A model generated the notes under the pieces. That model was not told the origin of the DNA. It did not search any database and was given only the letters and a program-made list of their open reading frames with translations. A stretch of 64,000 bases of DNA from Streptomyces sp. B21-083 (GTDB lineage Bacteria > Actinomycetota > Actinomycetes > Streptomycetales > Streptomycetaceae). Location of the stretch: contig NZ_JARUND010000001.1 in NCBI RefSeq assembly GCF_036898825.1, forward strand, positions 62,001-126,000, read 5' to 3'. The translations under genes were made by a program, and so were the position numbers. Shown here one piece after another: positions 35,777 through 44,716 of the stretch. Every line of letters begins with the position of its first letter. The first letter of the stretch is position 1.

Positions 35777-36133
35777 CCGTCACAACCTCCCCCACACGAC
35801 CGGACATCACCCACGCGTACGGCAGCACACCACCCCAGCCTCCTTATGTAGCCAGGCCTCAGCGATGTTGGGACCGGGTTGCCGACGAATGGCACAAAGC
35901 CATCGGACCTGGCCGAATACCGCACGACGGAACAGCCGTGGACGTGCACGGCGACGCAAGCGCCCTTCAGAAGCCGAGCACCGGCAGACGGCGCGAGGCC
36001 CCGGCGCGGCTATGTCACAGCGGGCCGACGGTCACCTGCGCAAAGCTTTCCGCCAGGGCCGCTCCACAGCTGGCTGATCATCGCGCTGACACGGCCTCAG
36101 CCCCCGTGGCAACGCCGTGGGTCGAGGTTTCGG
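35777..36133. other. Gene-free region
   Basis: About 350 bp; promoter of the 35776-34795 operon is expected here. Nothing else recognised. Confidence 0.4.
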
Positions 36134-36832
36134 CTATTCGGAGGGCGGTAGGACCCTGCCCAGACCTCGCCCCGGGGCAGGAGAGTTGGATGTCGGGAGG
36201 GCTATGCCCAGAAATGGCCCCAGGGCCGTGGAGTCAGATGCCGGAGGGTCCTCCACGTACTCATGGCTTTCGGGCACCCAGACGGTGAGCATGGGTTGGG
36301 TCACCGTGCGCAAGGCGACGGCGGCACCGATGTGGTCGCCAACGGCCTGGAGGGCGTAGCGCAGGGTGCTGTATTGACGGCTCCCCGCGGCTGCCCGCCG
36401 CTCGATGTTGTCCCACCAGGGGTGGGGTGCAGCTGGCCGTGTATGGGCCATGCCCGGCTCGAAGGCTTCCACCAGTGCACCGCTGCGCCAGTGTTCGAAC
36501 CGGTGCGTGCCGTCCCCGCCGCGCAAGATGCACAGCGTTTCCGTCCCTTTCGAGAGTGAAGCAAGCGCTTGGGGCATTGCGCCAAGGATGTTGTCCTCCT
36601 CCAGGCACAAGGTCCAGTCAGCAAGCTGCACCGCCCGCAGAACGGAGCCCTTCTCGGGAGCGCGCGAAACTACGAGGGCGTCCTGTCGGCTTGCCAGGTG
36701 TGCGTCCTGAAGGTCGGCGCCGTAGGCCGTCAGTACTTGGCCGGGGGTACGAGAACGCGTGAAGGTCAGGCACGCCGAGGGCATCCCGGGATCCGTAATC
36801 CAGGCTTCCGGCCCGCTACTGGACTGGCTCAT
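36134..36832 (-). CDS. DUF6461-like protein
   Basis: 232 residues. The N-terminus has ACLTFTRSRTPGQVLTAYGA, the centre WTLCLEEDNILGAMPQALAS and the D-G-T-H-R-F-E-H-W strand. This matches the DUF6461 pattern common in Streptomyces, function unknown. It may act in stress or immunity-like roles, but nothing in the sequence shows this. It is 70 bp downstream of the secreted nuclease gene on the same strand. Confidence 0.75.
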   Translation of the reverse strand: MSQSSSGPEAWITDPGMPSACLTFTRSRTPGQVLTAYGADLQDAHLASRQDALVVSRAPEKGSVLRAVQLADWTLCLEEDNILGAMPQALASLSKGTETLCILRGGDGTHRFEHWRSGALVEAFEPGMAHTRPAAPHPWWDNIERRAAAGSRQYSTLRYALQAVGDHIGAAVALRTVTQPMLTVWVPESHEYVEDPPASDSTALGPFLGIALPTSNSPAPGRGLGRVLPPSE

Positions 36833-36902
36833 GAGGCGACTTTCGTGGTGGGGTTTGGGGCCCGCAGTGTAATGGCGCTGCGGGCCCCGACAAAAAGGGC
36901 TG

Positions 36903-38183
36903 TCAGTTGGTCACGACAATGTCGAACTTCTCAGTGTCCAGAACGCGCTGGTTCTTGACCATGGAGCCGTAGACGCCGCCAGCAGAGGAGTTGGCCGTGG
37001 ACGACACATGTGCACGAATGCACGGCTCGGTGCCCTTGACGGGCTTGTCGGTGCGCGCTGCGTAGAACTTCCACTGTCCGCCCTCGAGCTTCGGCACGAT
37101 GTCTGCGCACAGTGCACCATCCGTGCCGCCCTCGTAGGTGCCGGCGAATGGGAACTCGTCACACGAATCGTCAGGAACCTGGTTGGGCATCGCGACGAAC
37201 GGGTCACTGCTCTTGGCGCCACAGGTCCGCTCCCGGTTGGCAACTGCGACCGTCTCACTGGCAACCCGGCGCAGGGGCGCACCTCCCCGCAGGTTGTTCT
37301 GCGCCCACGCGTATGCGGCTGCTGCGGAAGCGTGCTTGGGGTCGGACAGGGAGAACGAGGAGTAGGCGCGGCGCTCCGGGATGACGCAACCGGAGGTGGT
37401 GAACTCCGCGTCGCAGCGGATCTTGGCCTCGGGCGGGCTGCCCCAGTTCAGATTGGGCTGGATGGGGACCGCGCCGCTGCTCACGACGTAGATGTGGTAC
37501 TGGGTGTCGAAGCTGTCGTGTGTGCCCGAGGGGACGCTGCTCTTGTACGTGACAGAGCCGGTCGCACTCTGGCCGGCCGCGAGTGTCTTGATGCCCGTCC
37601 ACGGCTTGTTCGACGGCGCCGAGCAGCTGGAGGTGCAACCGACGTCGAATGCCACGTTCAGCGACTTGACCTGGCCGGTTGTCTGCGTCACCGTCAGCGT
37701 GATGGATTCACTCCAGGTCAGGCTGCTGGCACTGAACTGGTTACTGCTGTTGACGCTCATCGTGCCGGTGCCGATGGGCTTGCTCTTGTCATCGATCAGC
37801 GTGTAGGTCGCAATGGTGTCGGCCTGGCAGATCGGGCCTGTACGGGTCCAGGTGAACAGCCCGGGCCGAAGCTGGCAGGAGTCTGCCAGCGGGGACACAG
37901 CGGCTGCCGACCTGGCCGCCTCGGCCGCCGGCTTGACCTCAACACAGGATTTTATGGCTCCGCCCAGTGCTTCCTGATTTGCAGCAGGGATGGAATCGCA
38001 CGACGCTTCGGGCTCGACGGCCGAGCTACCCACCTCCGGCACGTGCGCCGAAGCAGAAGCGCTCACAACCCCCAAAGGCTGAGCAGTGTCCGGCGCGCCA
38101 GCGGCGCTGGCGGCCGGCGCCGTGAACCCTGCCACTGCAAGCGCAGCGGCTACGGCGATGGCTCTTCGTAATGCTGTGGGCAC
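36903..38183 (-). CDS. Secreted NucA/NucB-type deoxyribonuclease
   Basis: 426 residues. Signal peptide MPTALRRAIAVAAALAVAGF, then TAPAASAAG cleavage region. The middle is beta-rich with paired Cys (VGCTSSCSAPSN). The C-terminal 120 residues hold the NucA/NucB domain: RTCGAKSSDPF, PDDSCDEFPFAGTYEGG with the D-E-F/Y-P-F-A catalytic motif, and a terminal strand. NucB of Bacillus is a metal-dependent DNase that degrades extracellular DNA. This long form is typical of actinobacteria. Role: nutrient release, competition or biofilm turnover. Confidence 0.88.
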   Translation of the reverse strand: MPTALRRAIAVAAALAVAGFTAPAASAAGAPDTAQPLGVVSASASAHVPEVGSSAVEPEASCDSIPAANQEALGGAIKSCVEVKPAAEAARSAAAVSPLADSCQLRPGLFTWTRTGPICQADTIATYTLIDDKSKPIGTGTMSVNSSNQFSASSLTWSESITLTVTQTTGQVKSLNVAFDVGCTSSCSAPSNKPWTGIKTLAAGQSATGSVTYKSSVPSGTHDSFDTQYHIYVVSSGAVPIQPNLNWGSPPEAKIRCDAEFTTSGCVIPERRAYSSFSLSDPKHASAAAAYAWAQNNLRGGAPLRRVASETVAVANRERTCGAKSSDPFVAMPNQVPDDSCDEFPFAGTYEGGTDGALCADIVPKLEGGQWKFYAARTDKPVKGTEPCIRAHVSSTANSSAGGVYGSMVKNQRVLDTEKFDIVVTN

Positions 38184-38675
38184 GAACTACCTCTTCCATT
38201 TTCTGCTCGTCACGGCCGTGCGGCTGCGACATGGACGCACCGGCAGATAGTTCGGACATTGGAACAGAGGAACTCGGAAGCGCGCATCACGACGCTGCGC
38301 TTAACCAACAGTAAACAAATGCCAGTTGGCGTGATCTCCGGTAATACCCCCGTTGCCAGAACGAAGTAACTGCTCGGCATGATCAATAAAACGCTGAGGA
38401 CGGCGCTTCGGGCAAGGAAGTTTTCAGGCCAGCTGGCGAAACCTGTGCATTTTGGTCGAATGTCGGCTTGAATTCTTCGTTCACTCACTCGCCATAGGAG
38501 CGTTTCCCGATGCACTCGCCCCGCACTACTGGGCGGCGCGAACGGCGATGGGTGCAGATCTTCTGAGGGTGCCTCGTTGGGGTGATTCGCCGAGGTTCGG
38601 GATGTAGCTGATCGTGTCGACTTCTACCGTCGCCCGGGTCGAGCCCGCCGTGAGGCGTGCGGGTGCTGAGCGAGG
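38184..38675. other. Gene-free region
   Basis: About 490 bp between divergent genes, AT-richer at 38290-38420. It should contain the promoter of the NucB-like gene. No repeat or gene recognised. Confidence 0.4.
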
Positions 38676-39148
38676 GTGATAGAGGCGCTGGAGGCCAGGC
38701 GGGCTGAGGTGCTGGGCGAGGCCGAGCGGCTGCGTGAGCAGATCGCTGGTCTGTCTGAAGAGTTGTCGCGGGCCGAGGAGCGGCTGGCGCGGTTGGAGAT
38801 CGCACGCGAGACGGTGGAGGAGGTGCTGGCCGCGCCGTCTTCGCCGGTGCCGAGCGCGGACGCCGCGGGCGGGGATGCCGGTAGCGGGGTCGCGGTGGCG
38901 CTGGTGAAGGCCGAGGCGGAGCTGGATGTGACGGTGATGCCGCCGGAGTACCGGGAGATCATCGCTTTGTTCGCGACCTCGGGAGCGGCGATGCGCTGCA
39001 AAGAGGTCTGCCGGCACCTGGGTCTGGGGACCGAGCCGCGGCATGTCGAGGGATACGTTCGAAGCTGAAGAGGCTGGTGGAGCGCGGGACCCTGGCCGAG
39101 CCTTCGTCCGGGCTGTTCAAGGTCGACGGCAGGAAGCAGGGGTGGTGA
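38676..39148 (+). pseudogene. Coiled-coil/winged-helix hypothetical gene with frameshift
   Basis: GTG 38676 starts MIEALEARRAEVLGEAERLR, a long coiled coil (residues 1-52), then a winged-helix-like part YREIIALFATSGAAMRCKEV, CRHLGLGTEPRHVEG. At about 39050 one base appears lost: the frame ends YVRS-stop, while the next frame continues RSKLKRLVERGTLAEPSSG, LFKVDGRKQGW and stops at 39146. The restored form (about 157 residues) is a frequent Streptomyces protein near mobile DNA. Probably decayed. Confidence 0.6.
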
Positions 39149-39195
39149 GCGTGGTGGGGCGGGCCGTGGGCCCCTCCACGCGACGGAGAACGGCC

Positions 39196-39281
39196 ATGCT
39201 CACCGGTCGGACCAGTGGGGTGAACGCTCTCGTGTTCAGCCCTGGCGACCGGAGCCTGGCCACGGCCGACGCCGACGGGGG
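39196..39281 (+). pseudogene. Single WD40 blade fragment
   Basis: Reads MLTGRTSGVNALVFSPGDRS then LATADADGG, a canonical WD40 half-blade (normally LTGHTSGVNAVAFSPDG). It differs from the caspase-gene blades, so it comes from another WD40 gene. Confidence 0.6.
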
Positions 39282-39536
39282 AAGAAGTCAGCGTGGTGGG
39301 CGCAGCGAGCGCTGCCCAAAGCAGGACGGCTACCGCTATCGCCGCTTGTGCACCTCGACGGTACGCCGGGAGTCCGCCGGCACGGCGGATGGGGACAGTC
39401 GTGCGTGAGACCACAGGGCCCGGCTCCGGGTGCTTCCCACACAGCCCCGGCCGCCGGCCCCTCGCGGGCTGGGCACATAACTCCGTACGCGGTGGTGCAC
39501 GGCGAGGTCGTACGCGACTGGGTACGTATCTCTGTA

Positions 39537-39566
39537 CTTCCCCCCTTCCTCGATGAAGGGGGGAAG
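39537..39566. terminator. Perfect hairpin terminator downstream of gntR-type gene
   Basis: CTTCCCCCCTTC-CTCGAT-GAAGGGGGGAAG: 12-bp perfect stem with a six-base loop, 66 bp after the stop of the GntR gene (minus strand). Confidence 0.7.
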
Positions 39567-39632
39567 TGGTCTCAGCCGTCGGCCGGCGCGAGGGTGAAGT
39601 GGAGGGCGAAGACGCCGGGGGCTTCCTTCAGT

Positions 39633-40394
39633 TCAGCGGGGCGGTTCGGCGGAGGGGTGGCGGGTGACGGAGTATCCGACCTCGAAGGCGTCGGCGGACA
39701 TGCGGGTGTCGTTGACCTCGAGCACGGTCCCGCCCGGGCCGGTGGTCGTCCGCACAATCCGCAGCAGCGGAATGCCCTTGGGCAGGCCGAGCCGCCCGGC
39801 CTCGGCCGGGGTGGGCATGCGGGCGCCCACGGACTCCTCCCAGGCCAGGGGACGGTGGCCCATGTCCTCCAGCAGGTCGTAGATCCCGCCGGGTCCGGTG
39901 TCTCGTTCGGCGAGGCGGGTCCCGCGGGCCACGGCGGCGGGCAGGAAGCTGGTGGCCAGCTGCATCGCCTTGCCCACGGTGGTATCGCCCATGATCCGGT
40001 CACGGATCAGAACGTCCTCGTCCTGCCCGGCGCCGAGCAGGACAGCGACGTCGCGCGGGGCCGGTCCCCAGGTGATCGTCGGAGGCTCGAGCGCGTTCCA
40101 GGGCTGGGCGGTGGGGTCGAAGTAGTAGCCGCGCTCGTCGCGGAAGACCTGCCGGCTGCGGGTCAGCCGCCGCTTGACGGGCCTGGCCCGGACGATGGTG
40201 CCGCGGCGGCGGACCACCTCCACCAGCCCCTCGGCCTCCAGCTCGGCGATGGCCTCGCGGGCGGTCTGCTTGGCGATCCCATAGCTCTGGGCGACCTCGG
40301 TGATCTTCGGCAGCACCGCGCCCTCGGGATACTCCCCCCGCTCGATGGCCTGACGCAGGTCCGCGGCGACCTGACGATAGGCGGGGCCGTTCAT
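39633..40394 (-). CDS. GntR/HutC-family regulator with UTRA domain
   Basis: ATG 40394 follows AAGGAGG by four bases; 253 residues. The N-terminal winged helix is clear: YRQVAADLRQAIERGEYPEG, LPKITEVAQSYGIAKQTARE, AIAELEAEGLVEVVRRRG. The rest is a UTRA ligand domain (RDRIMGDTTVGKAMQLATSF, GIYDLLEDMGHRPLAWEESV, LLRIVRTTTGPGGTVLEVND). Divergent from an acyltransferase/acyl-CoA dehydrogenase pair, which it probably controls together with itself through the TAGTCCTAG sites. Confidence 0.92.
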   Translation of the reverse strand: MNGPAYRQVAADLRQAIERGEYPEGAVLPKITEVAQSYGIAKQTAREAIAELEAEGLVEVVRRRGTIVRARPVKRRLTRSRQVFRDERGYYFDPTAQPWNALEPPTITWGPAPRDVAVLLGAGQDEDVLIRDRIMGDTTVGKAMQLATSFLPAAVARGTRLAERDTGPGGIYDLLEDMGHRPLAWEESVGARMPTPAEAGRLGLPKGIPLLRIVRTTTGPGGTVLEVNDTRMSADAFEVGYSVTRHPSAEPPR

Positions 40395-40434
40395 GAATCC
40401 TCCTTGAGAAGGCGAGTGCGTCACCAACACAACT

Positions 40435-40492
40435 TAGTCCTAGCCCTATTGACGCGCAGGACTTCCGCGCAGACGATAGTCCTAGTTCTAAT
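40435..40492. promoter_or_regulatory. Putative GntR operator, two TAGTCCTAG sites
   Basis: TAGTCCTAGCCCTATTG at 40435 and TAGTCCTAGTTCTAATG at 40477, a direct repeat 42 bp (four helical turns) apart in the gap between the divergent regulator and acyltransferase genes. Confidence 0.65.
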
Positions 40493-40614
40493 GCGTCGTC
40501 AGTGTCGGCGCATCCCCTTGTTGTCCCTCATGCCGGATCACCGGCTTGCTCGCCATGCCCGAAACGGGGCGGCGAGGGACGGTGCGCGTCCGGACGAGAT
40601 GGCTGGAGGCCCGC

Positions 40615-41412
40615 GTGAACGAACAGCACAGCACCACGCGCATGCACGAGTCCGGGATGCACGAGCTGGTGGCAGCGGGACTGCTGGAGCTCGGGACCGG
40701 CTGTCGGATCAGCCCCAGCGCGCTCTTCGCGCCGCAGGACGAGCAGGGCACCCTGCGGCCGGTCCGCCTCGGCGACCGCGTCGTGATCTCCGCCGGAGCG
40801 GTGATCTGCGGCGGAGTCGAGGTCGGCGACGGCGCCCGCATCGACGAGCAGGCCGTGGTCGGCAAGCCGGAGCTCGGCTATGCGGTCGGCCGCACCTACC
40901 CCGGCGCGGGGGCCCGCACCCGCATCGGAGCGAACGTCATCCTGCGGTCCGGCTCGGTCATCTACGCCGGCACCGAGATCGACGCCAACACCGCCGTCGG
41001 CCACCACACCCTGGTCCGCAGCTTCTCCCGCCTGGGCGGCGACTGTCTCCTGGGCCACTTCCTGGTCATCGAGCGCGAGTGCCGCATCGGCGAGCGGGTG
41101 CGGTGCTCACCCCACTCGCACCTCACCTCCGCGACCGTGGTCGCCGACGACGTCTTCCTCGGCGCCGGGATCCGCACCGTCAACGACAAGCACCTCATCT
41201 GGCGCGACCCGACCCGCGAACCGGACCTTCTCCCGCCCCGCTTCGAGGCCGGAGCCAAGGTCGGCTCCGGCTCCACGATCCTGTCCGGCGTCACCATCGG
41301 CGAACGCGCCCTCGTCGGCGCCGGATCGGTCGTCACCCGCGACATCCCGGCCGGCGCGACCGCCTACGGCGTCCCAGCCCGCGTCCGTCCCTCCACCGCC
41401 GAGACCACCTGA
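40615..41412 (+). CDS. Hexapeptide-repeat acyltransferase (left-handed beta helix)
   Basis: GTG 40615 has GGAGG six bases upstream; 265 residues. From residue 30 there are many imperfect hexapeptides of the [LIV]-G-x-x-x-x type: RLGDRVVISAGAVICGGVEV, GDGARIDEQAVVGK, RIGANVILRSGSVIYAGTEI, then KVGSGSTILSGVTIGERALV and the closing AGSVVTRDIPAGATAYGVPA. This is the LbH fold of acetyl- and acyltransferases. A loop with HHTLVR could hold the catalytic His. Probably works with the next gene on an amino-sugar or amine. Confidence 0.85.
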   Translation: MNEQHSTTRMHESGMHELVAAGLLELGTGCRISPSALFAPQDEQGTLRPVRLGDRVVISAGAVICGGVEVGDGARIDEQAVVGKPELGYAVGRTYPGAGARTRIGANVILRSGSVIYAGTEIDANTAVGHHTLVRSFSRLGGDCLLGHFLVIERECRIGERVRCSPHSHLTSATVVADDVFLGAGIRTVNDKHLIWRDPTREPDLLPPRFEAGAKVGSGSTILSGVTIGERALVGAGSVVTRDIPAGATAYGVPARVRPSTAETT

Positions 41413-41441
41413 CCAGCCCGCGAACACGGGAACGGGGAAGG

Positions 41442-42674
41442 ATGAGCATGAACGGCACCGAGAGCGTCAGCTCCTGGATCACACCGCTGCGGCCCGCGTT
41501 AACGGACCTCAGCGACCGCCACCTGGAGCGGCTGCACCGCCTGGAGAGCGACCTGAGCGAGGTCCTCGCCGCCGCCCCGGCCAGCGGAGTGGGACCGTCG
41601 GCGAGGCTGCTGGCCGTCCGCAGGCGCCTGGCCGAGCGCGTCCGCGCCGGCCACACCCCCACCGACAGCCCCTCGGTCACGGCCCTGACCGAGGCCCTGG
41701 CCGGCTTCGTCTGCGGTTTCCACGACCTGGACCTGCGCGACGCGGTCGGCCCCGGGCACGGCCGCATGATCCTTCGGCACGGCACCGGCCTGGTCCGCCG
41801 CCGCTGGTCCGCCCGCCTGGCCGGCGGCGACCTGGTCGGCATCGCCGCCACCGAACGCCACGGCGGCAGCCGCCTGCAGAAGATCACCACCCGGGCCGTC
41901 CCCCGCCCGGGCGGCGGCTGGTGGCTCAACGGAGAGAAGTGCTGGGTCTCCCGGCTGACGGAGTCCGCCGCGTTCGTGGTGTTCTTCAAGAACCCCGACG
42001 GCCACATCGCCGCGGCCGTCATCGACGCCCGCGCTCCCGGCCTGGAACGCGGCCCCGTCATCCCGGCCGGACTCGGCGGCTGGGCCTGGGGCAGCCTGTC
42101 CTTCACCGACGTCCCCGTAGACGAGGCGGACCTGCTCGCCGGGCCCGACGGCGGGCTGGCGGTGTTCCGGGAACACTTCGCCGCCTTCCGACCGCTGGTC
42201 GCCGCGACCGCGCTGGGCACCGCCGCCGGCGTCCACTCGCAGGTCACCGCGACCCTCACCGCGCGGCTGACCACCGGCATCCTGCCCCGCCTGCGGGACA
42301 CCACGCTGGTCACACTCGGCCGCACCCACGCCGAACTGAACTCCGCCCTGCTGGCGGCCCTGGCCGCCGCCCGGATCACCACCGCGGGCAGCGGGCAGGC
42401 GGACATGTGGTCACGCGGGGTGAAAGCACACGCGGTCGACACCGCCCACCACGCGGTCGCGGAGCTGTCGCTGCTGGTCGGCGCGAGCGGCTTCCAGGCC
42501 GACTCGGCGCTGGCCAAGGCCCGCGGCGACCTCGGCGGCCTGCTCTATGCCGACGGCATCCACGACTCGCTGCTGCGGTCCGTCGGCCGCACCCTCACCA
42601 CCCCCACCGCCCAGGCTGCCCTCCCGCACCCTCGGACAGCCACGGCGGAGATTCACCCGCACGCGGTCGCCTGA
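41442..42674 (+). CDS. Acyl-CoA dehydrogenase-like flavoprotein
   Basis: ATG 41442 follows GGGGAAGG; 410 residues. Key features: VGIAATERHGGSRLQKITTR (FAD/substrate-binding T-E), WWLNGEKCWVSRLTESAAFV (the N-G-x-K-x-W-x-S strand), a beta domain, then helices with AVAELSLLVGASGFQADSAL (G-A-x-G) and YADGIHDSLLRSVGR. These match acyl-CoA dehydrogenases; the variant may act on a carrier-bound or small-molecule substrate, as in natural product pathways. It is 29 bp after the acyltransferase gene and surely cotranscribed. Confidence 0.85.
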   Translation: MSMNGTESVSSWITPLRPALTDLSDRHLERLHRLESDLSEVLAAAPASGVGPSARLLAVRRRLAERVRAGHTPTDSPSVTALTEALAGFVCGFHDLDLRDAVGPGHGRMILRHGTGLVRRRWSARLAGGDLVGIAATERHGGSRLQKITTRAVPRPGGGWWLNGEKCWVSRLTESAAFVVFFKNPDGHIAAAVIDARAPGLERGPVIPAGLGGWAWGSLSFTDVPVDEADLLAGPDGGLAVFREHFAAFRPLVAATALGTAAGVHSQVTATLTARLTTGILPRLRDTTLVTLGRTHAELNSALLAALAAARITTAGSGQADMWSRGVKAHAVDTAHHAVAELSLLVGASGFQADSALAKARGDLGGLLYADGIHDSLLRSVGRTLTTPTAQAALPHPRTATAEIHPHAVA

Positions 42675-42679
42675 ACCCG

Positions 42680-42709
42680 CCGGTCCCGGCCCGCGAGGGC
42701 CGGGACCGG
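42680..42709. terminator. Bidirectional terminator
   Basis: CCGGTCCCGGCCC-GCGA-GGGCCGGGACCGG, a perfect 13-bp stem between the convergent acyl-CoA dehydrogenase and NUDIX genes. Confidence 0.8.
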
Positions 42710-43222
42710 TCACCCGACAGCAACGCCGTTCTCCAGATAGACGGTCACACCGCGACGGCGGGCGTCGACACACGCCTCCACCCGACGGGCCAGCAGCGGG
42801 ATCAGCCGCTCCCGGATCCCATCGAGGCCGACGAACTCGAACGCGCGCAGTTCCTCGCTCTGCAGCCGGATGCCCGCCACCTCCTCCGGGCCGAGCACGC
42901 CACCGTCGAAGACGGCGGTCATACCCTCGCTGCGGCCCGGACGCGGCCCGGCCCAGTCCACCCCCAGCAGCCGTCCCGGCACCCAGGCCAGCCCGAGCTC
43001 CTCCTTGACCTCGCGCACGGCACCGTCCCGGGGCGACTCGTCCCACTCCACGGCCCCACCGGGAATCTCCCACGGCTCCTTATAGACCGGGTCGACCAGC
43101 ATCACCCGGCCCTCGCCGTCGAAGAACAACACCCCGGCAGCGACCCTCTTGCGCGGCAGCGACCGGTCATACTCCGACAGCTCATCCGCCGGGCCTTCTG
43201 CAACAGCAGTACTCGTACTCAT
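42710..43222 (-). CDS. NUDIX hydrolase
   Basis: From ATG 43222, 170 residues. The NUDIX box is intact: GGAVEWDESPRDGAVREVKE then ELGL (G-x5-E-x7-R-E-V-x-E-E-L-G). Upstream is AGVLFFDGEGRVMLVDPVYK and downstream a typical WAG...FDGGVL strand. It hydrolyses a nucleoside-diphosphate derivative; substrate cannot be read. It faces the acyl-CoA dehydrogenase gene. The frame is open far upstream, but MSTSTAV is the likely start. Confidence 0.93.
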   Translation of the reverse strand: MSTSTAVAEGPADELSEYDRSLPRKRVAAGVLFFDGEGRVMLVDPVYKEPWEIPGGAVEWDESPRDGAVREVKEELGLAWVPGRLLGVDWAGPRPGRSEGMTAVFDGGVLGPEEVAGIRLQSEELRAFEFVGLDGIRERLIPLLARRVEACVDARRRGVTVYLENGVAVG

Positions 43223-43903
43223 GCTCAGCGAGCCTAAGCACACCAGGCCGTCCCCGGAGGGCGAACCAGCCTCATCCACCCCAACAGCATGCCCATGCCC
43301 CAGCCGACGACCGCCCGGGCAGCCCAAGGGGAAACCACACCGCCTCGCCGGCCCGACCGTCCCTGAGTCCGTCACCGCCGATGCGGGCCTGGCAAGGGAA
43401 AATCCCTCGTCACAGGCCCCCAGCGGGAGAAGCACACCGATTGTCCCACTGCAAGGCTTCAAGTGCCGTCAAAACTGGGCAACAACACCCTTCGCGATAC
43501 GAAGCCGCCTTCCGCACTGAACGACAAACGCCCCCCTGCTCAGGGACACCGACTTGGACCGGGTCGCCGCCCATGTCTGCGACAGCGCGTACCCGAGAAT
43601 CAGCAGAACCGAATGGGCACGGTACTTCCCGGCGACGGACTTCGACCCGCCCTGCGGTGCCCTCGGTTGAAGCCCCGGAAAGGCACTTCAGCCGAACGAT
43701 CGTCCCCGTGGGTAATAGGTGGGGCACACGGAAACCGTTACTCCACGACCACGCCCTCTGCAACCAGACACCCCCAGCGGATAGTTCTCTCGGTACCACC
43801 GTGCCGGTGAACTCTCCAGCGGCAGGCGTCGACGCCATCCAAACGAGTGGGCTTGTGAAGGCTCGCTCAAGGGCGGTGCCCGCCCTTGCCTACCGTCATC
43901 GAG
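43223..43903. other. Gene-free region
   Basis: About 680 bp. No recognisable gene on either strand. A CAAGGGCGG-TGC-CCGCCCTTG hairpin at about 43868-43888 precedes the next small gene. Confidence 0.4.
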
Positions 43904-44098
43904 ATGGACGTCGAATACTTGCACCATGGCGTGCCGTTGGCCGACTACCAGCTGACCAAGGCCGACGGTCAGCGCCAGGACGAGGCCGCGCAAGTTCACG
44001 AGTGGGTTCAACGCCAACTCGCCAAGGCCCCTCCCTGGTCAGAAGAACGCTGGGAGCGGATGCGTCAGTCCTGGGGGTCTGTACGCTCACCGGTGTAA
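43904..44098 (+). CDS. Small Streptomyces hypothetical protein, 3' end cut by IS256
   Basis: From ATG 43904: MDVEYLHHGVPLADYQLTKA, then WVQRQLAKAPPWSEERWERM. This pattern (D-V-E, G-V-P-L-A-x-Y-Q-L-T-K, A-P-P-W-S-E-E-R-W) is a familiar short Streptomyces family of unknown role. The natural C-terminus is replaced after RQSWG by IS256 end sequence (SVRSPV-stop), so the gene is slightly truncated. Confidence 0.65.
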   Translation: MDVEYLHHGVPLADYQLTKADGQRQDEAAQVHEWVQRQLAKAPPWSEERWERMRQSWGSVRSPV

Positions 44099-44716
44099 TT
44101 GATGATCATGGAAGAGACATCAAGTGACTGACACCGTGACCAAGTTCGTGGCCGCCGATGACCAGGCGGATCCGTCGCCGGAGGCCGCGACGGTCGAGCA
44201 GAAACTGATCGACCAGCTCGTCGAGCAGGCCCGCAGCAAGGGGCTGCAGCTCACCGGCGAGGGCGGGCTGCTGCAGCAGCTGACCAAGAAGGTGCTGGAG
44301 TCCGCCCTGGAGGGCGAGATCACCGACCATCTCGGCTATGACAAGCACGACCCGGCAGGCAAGGACGGCGGCAACTCCCGTAACGGCACCTGGTCCAAGA
44401 CGGTGCTGACGGACATCGGGCCGGTCGAGATCGACGTGCCCCGCGACCGGGAGGGCTCCTTCGAGCCGGCCATCGTCAAGAAGCGGCAGCGCCGGCTGAC
44501 CGGCGTCGACGAGATGGTGCTCTCGCTGTCGGCGAAGGGCCTCACGCACGGGGAGATCTCCGCGCACCTGGCCGAGGTCTACGGCGCGGCCGTGTCCAAG
44601 ACGACCATCAGCACGATCACCGACAAGGTGATGGATGGGATGGCGGAATGGCAGAACCGGCCGCTCGACCGCGTCTACCCGGTCGTCTTCATTGACGCTA
44701 TCAACGTCAAGATTCG

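Noticed and set aside
39348..42674. A single 1108-codon frame that includes the acyl-CoA dehydrogenase
   Set aside because: Only the last 410 codons look like protein; the first part is antisense to the GntR gene and out of frame with the acyltransferase gene.
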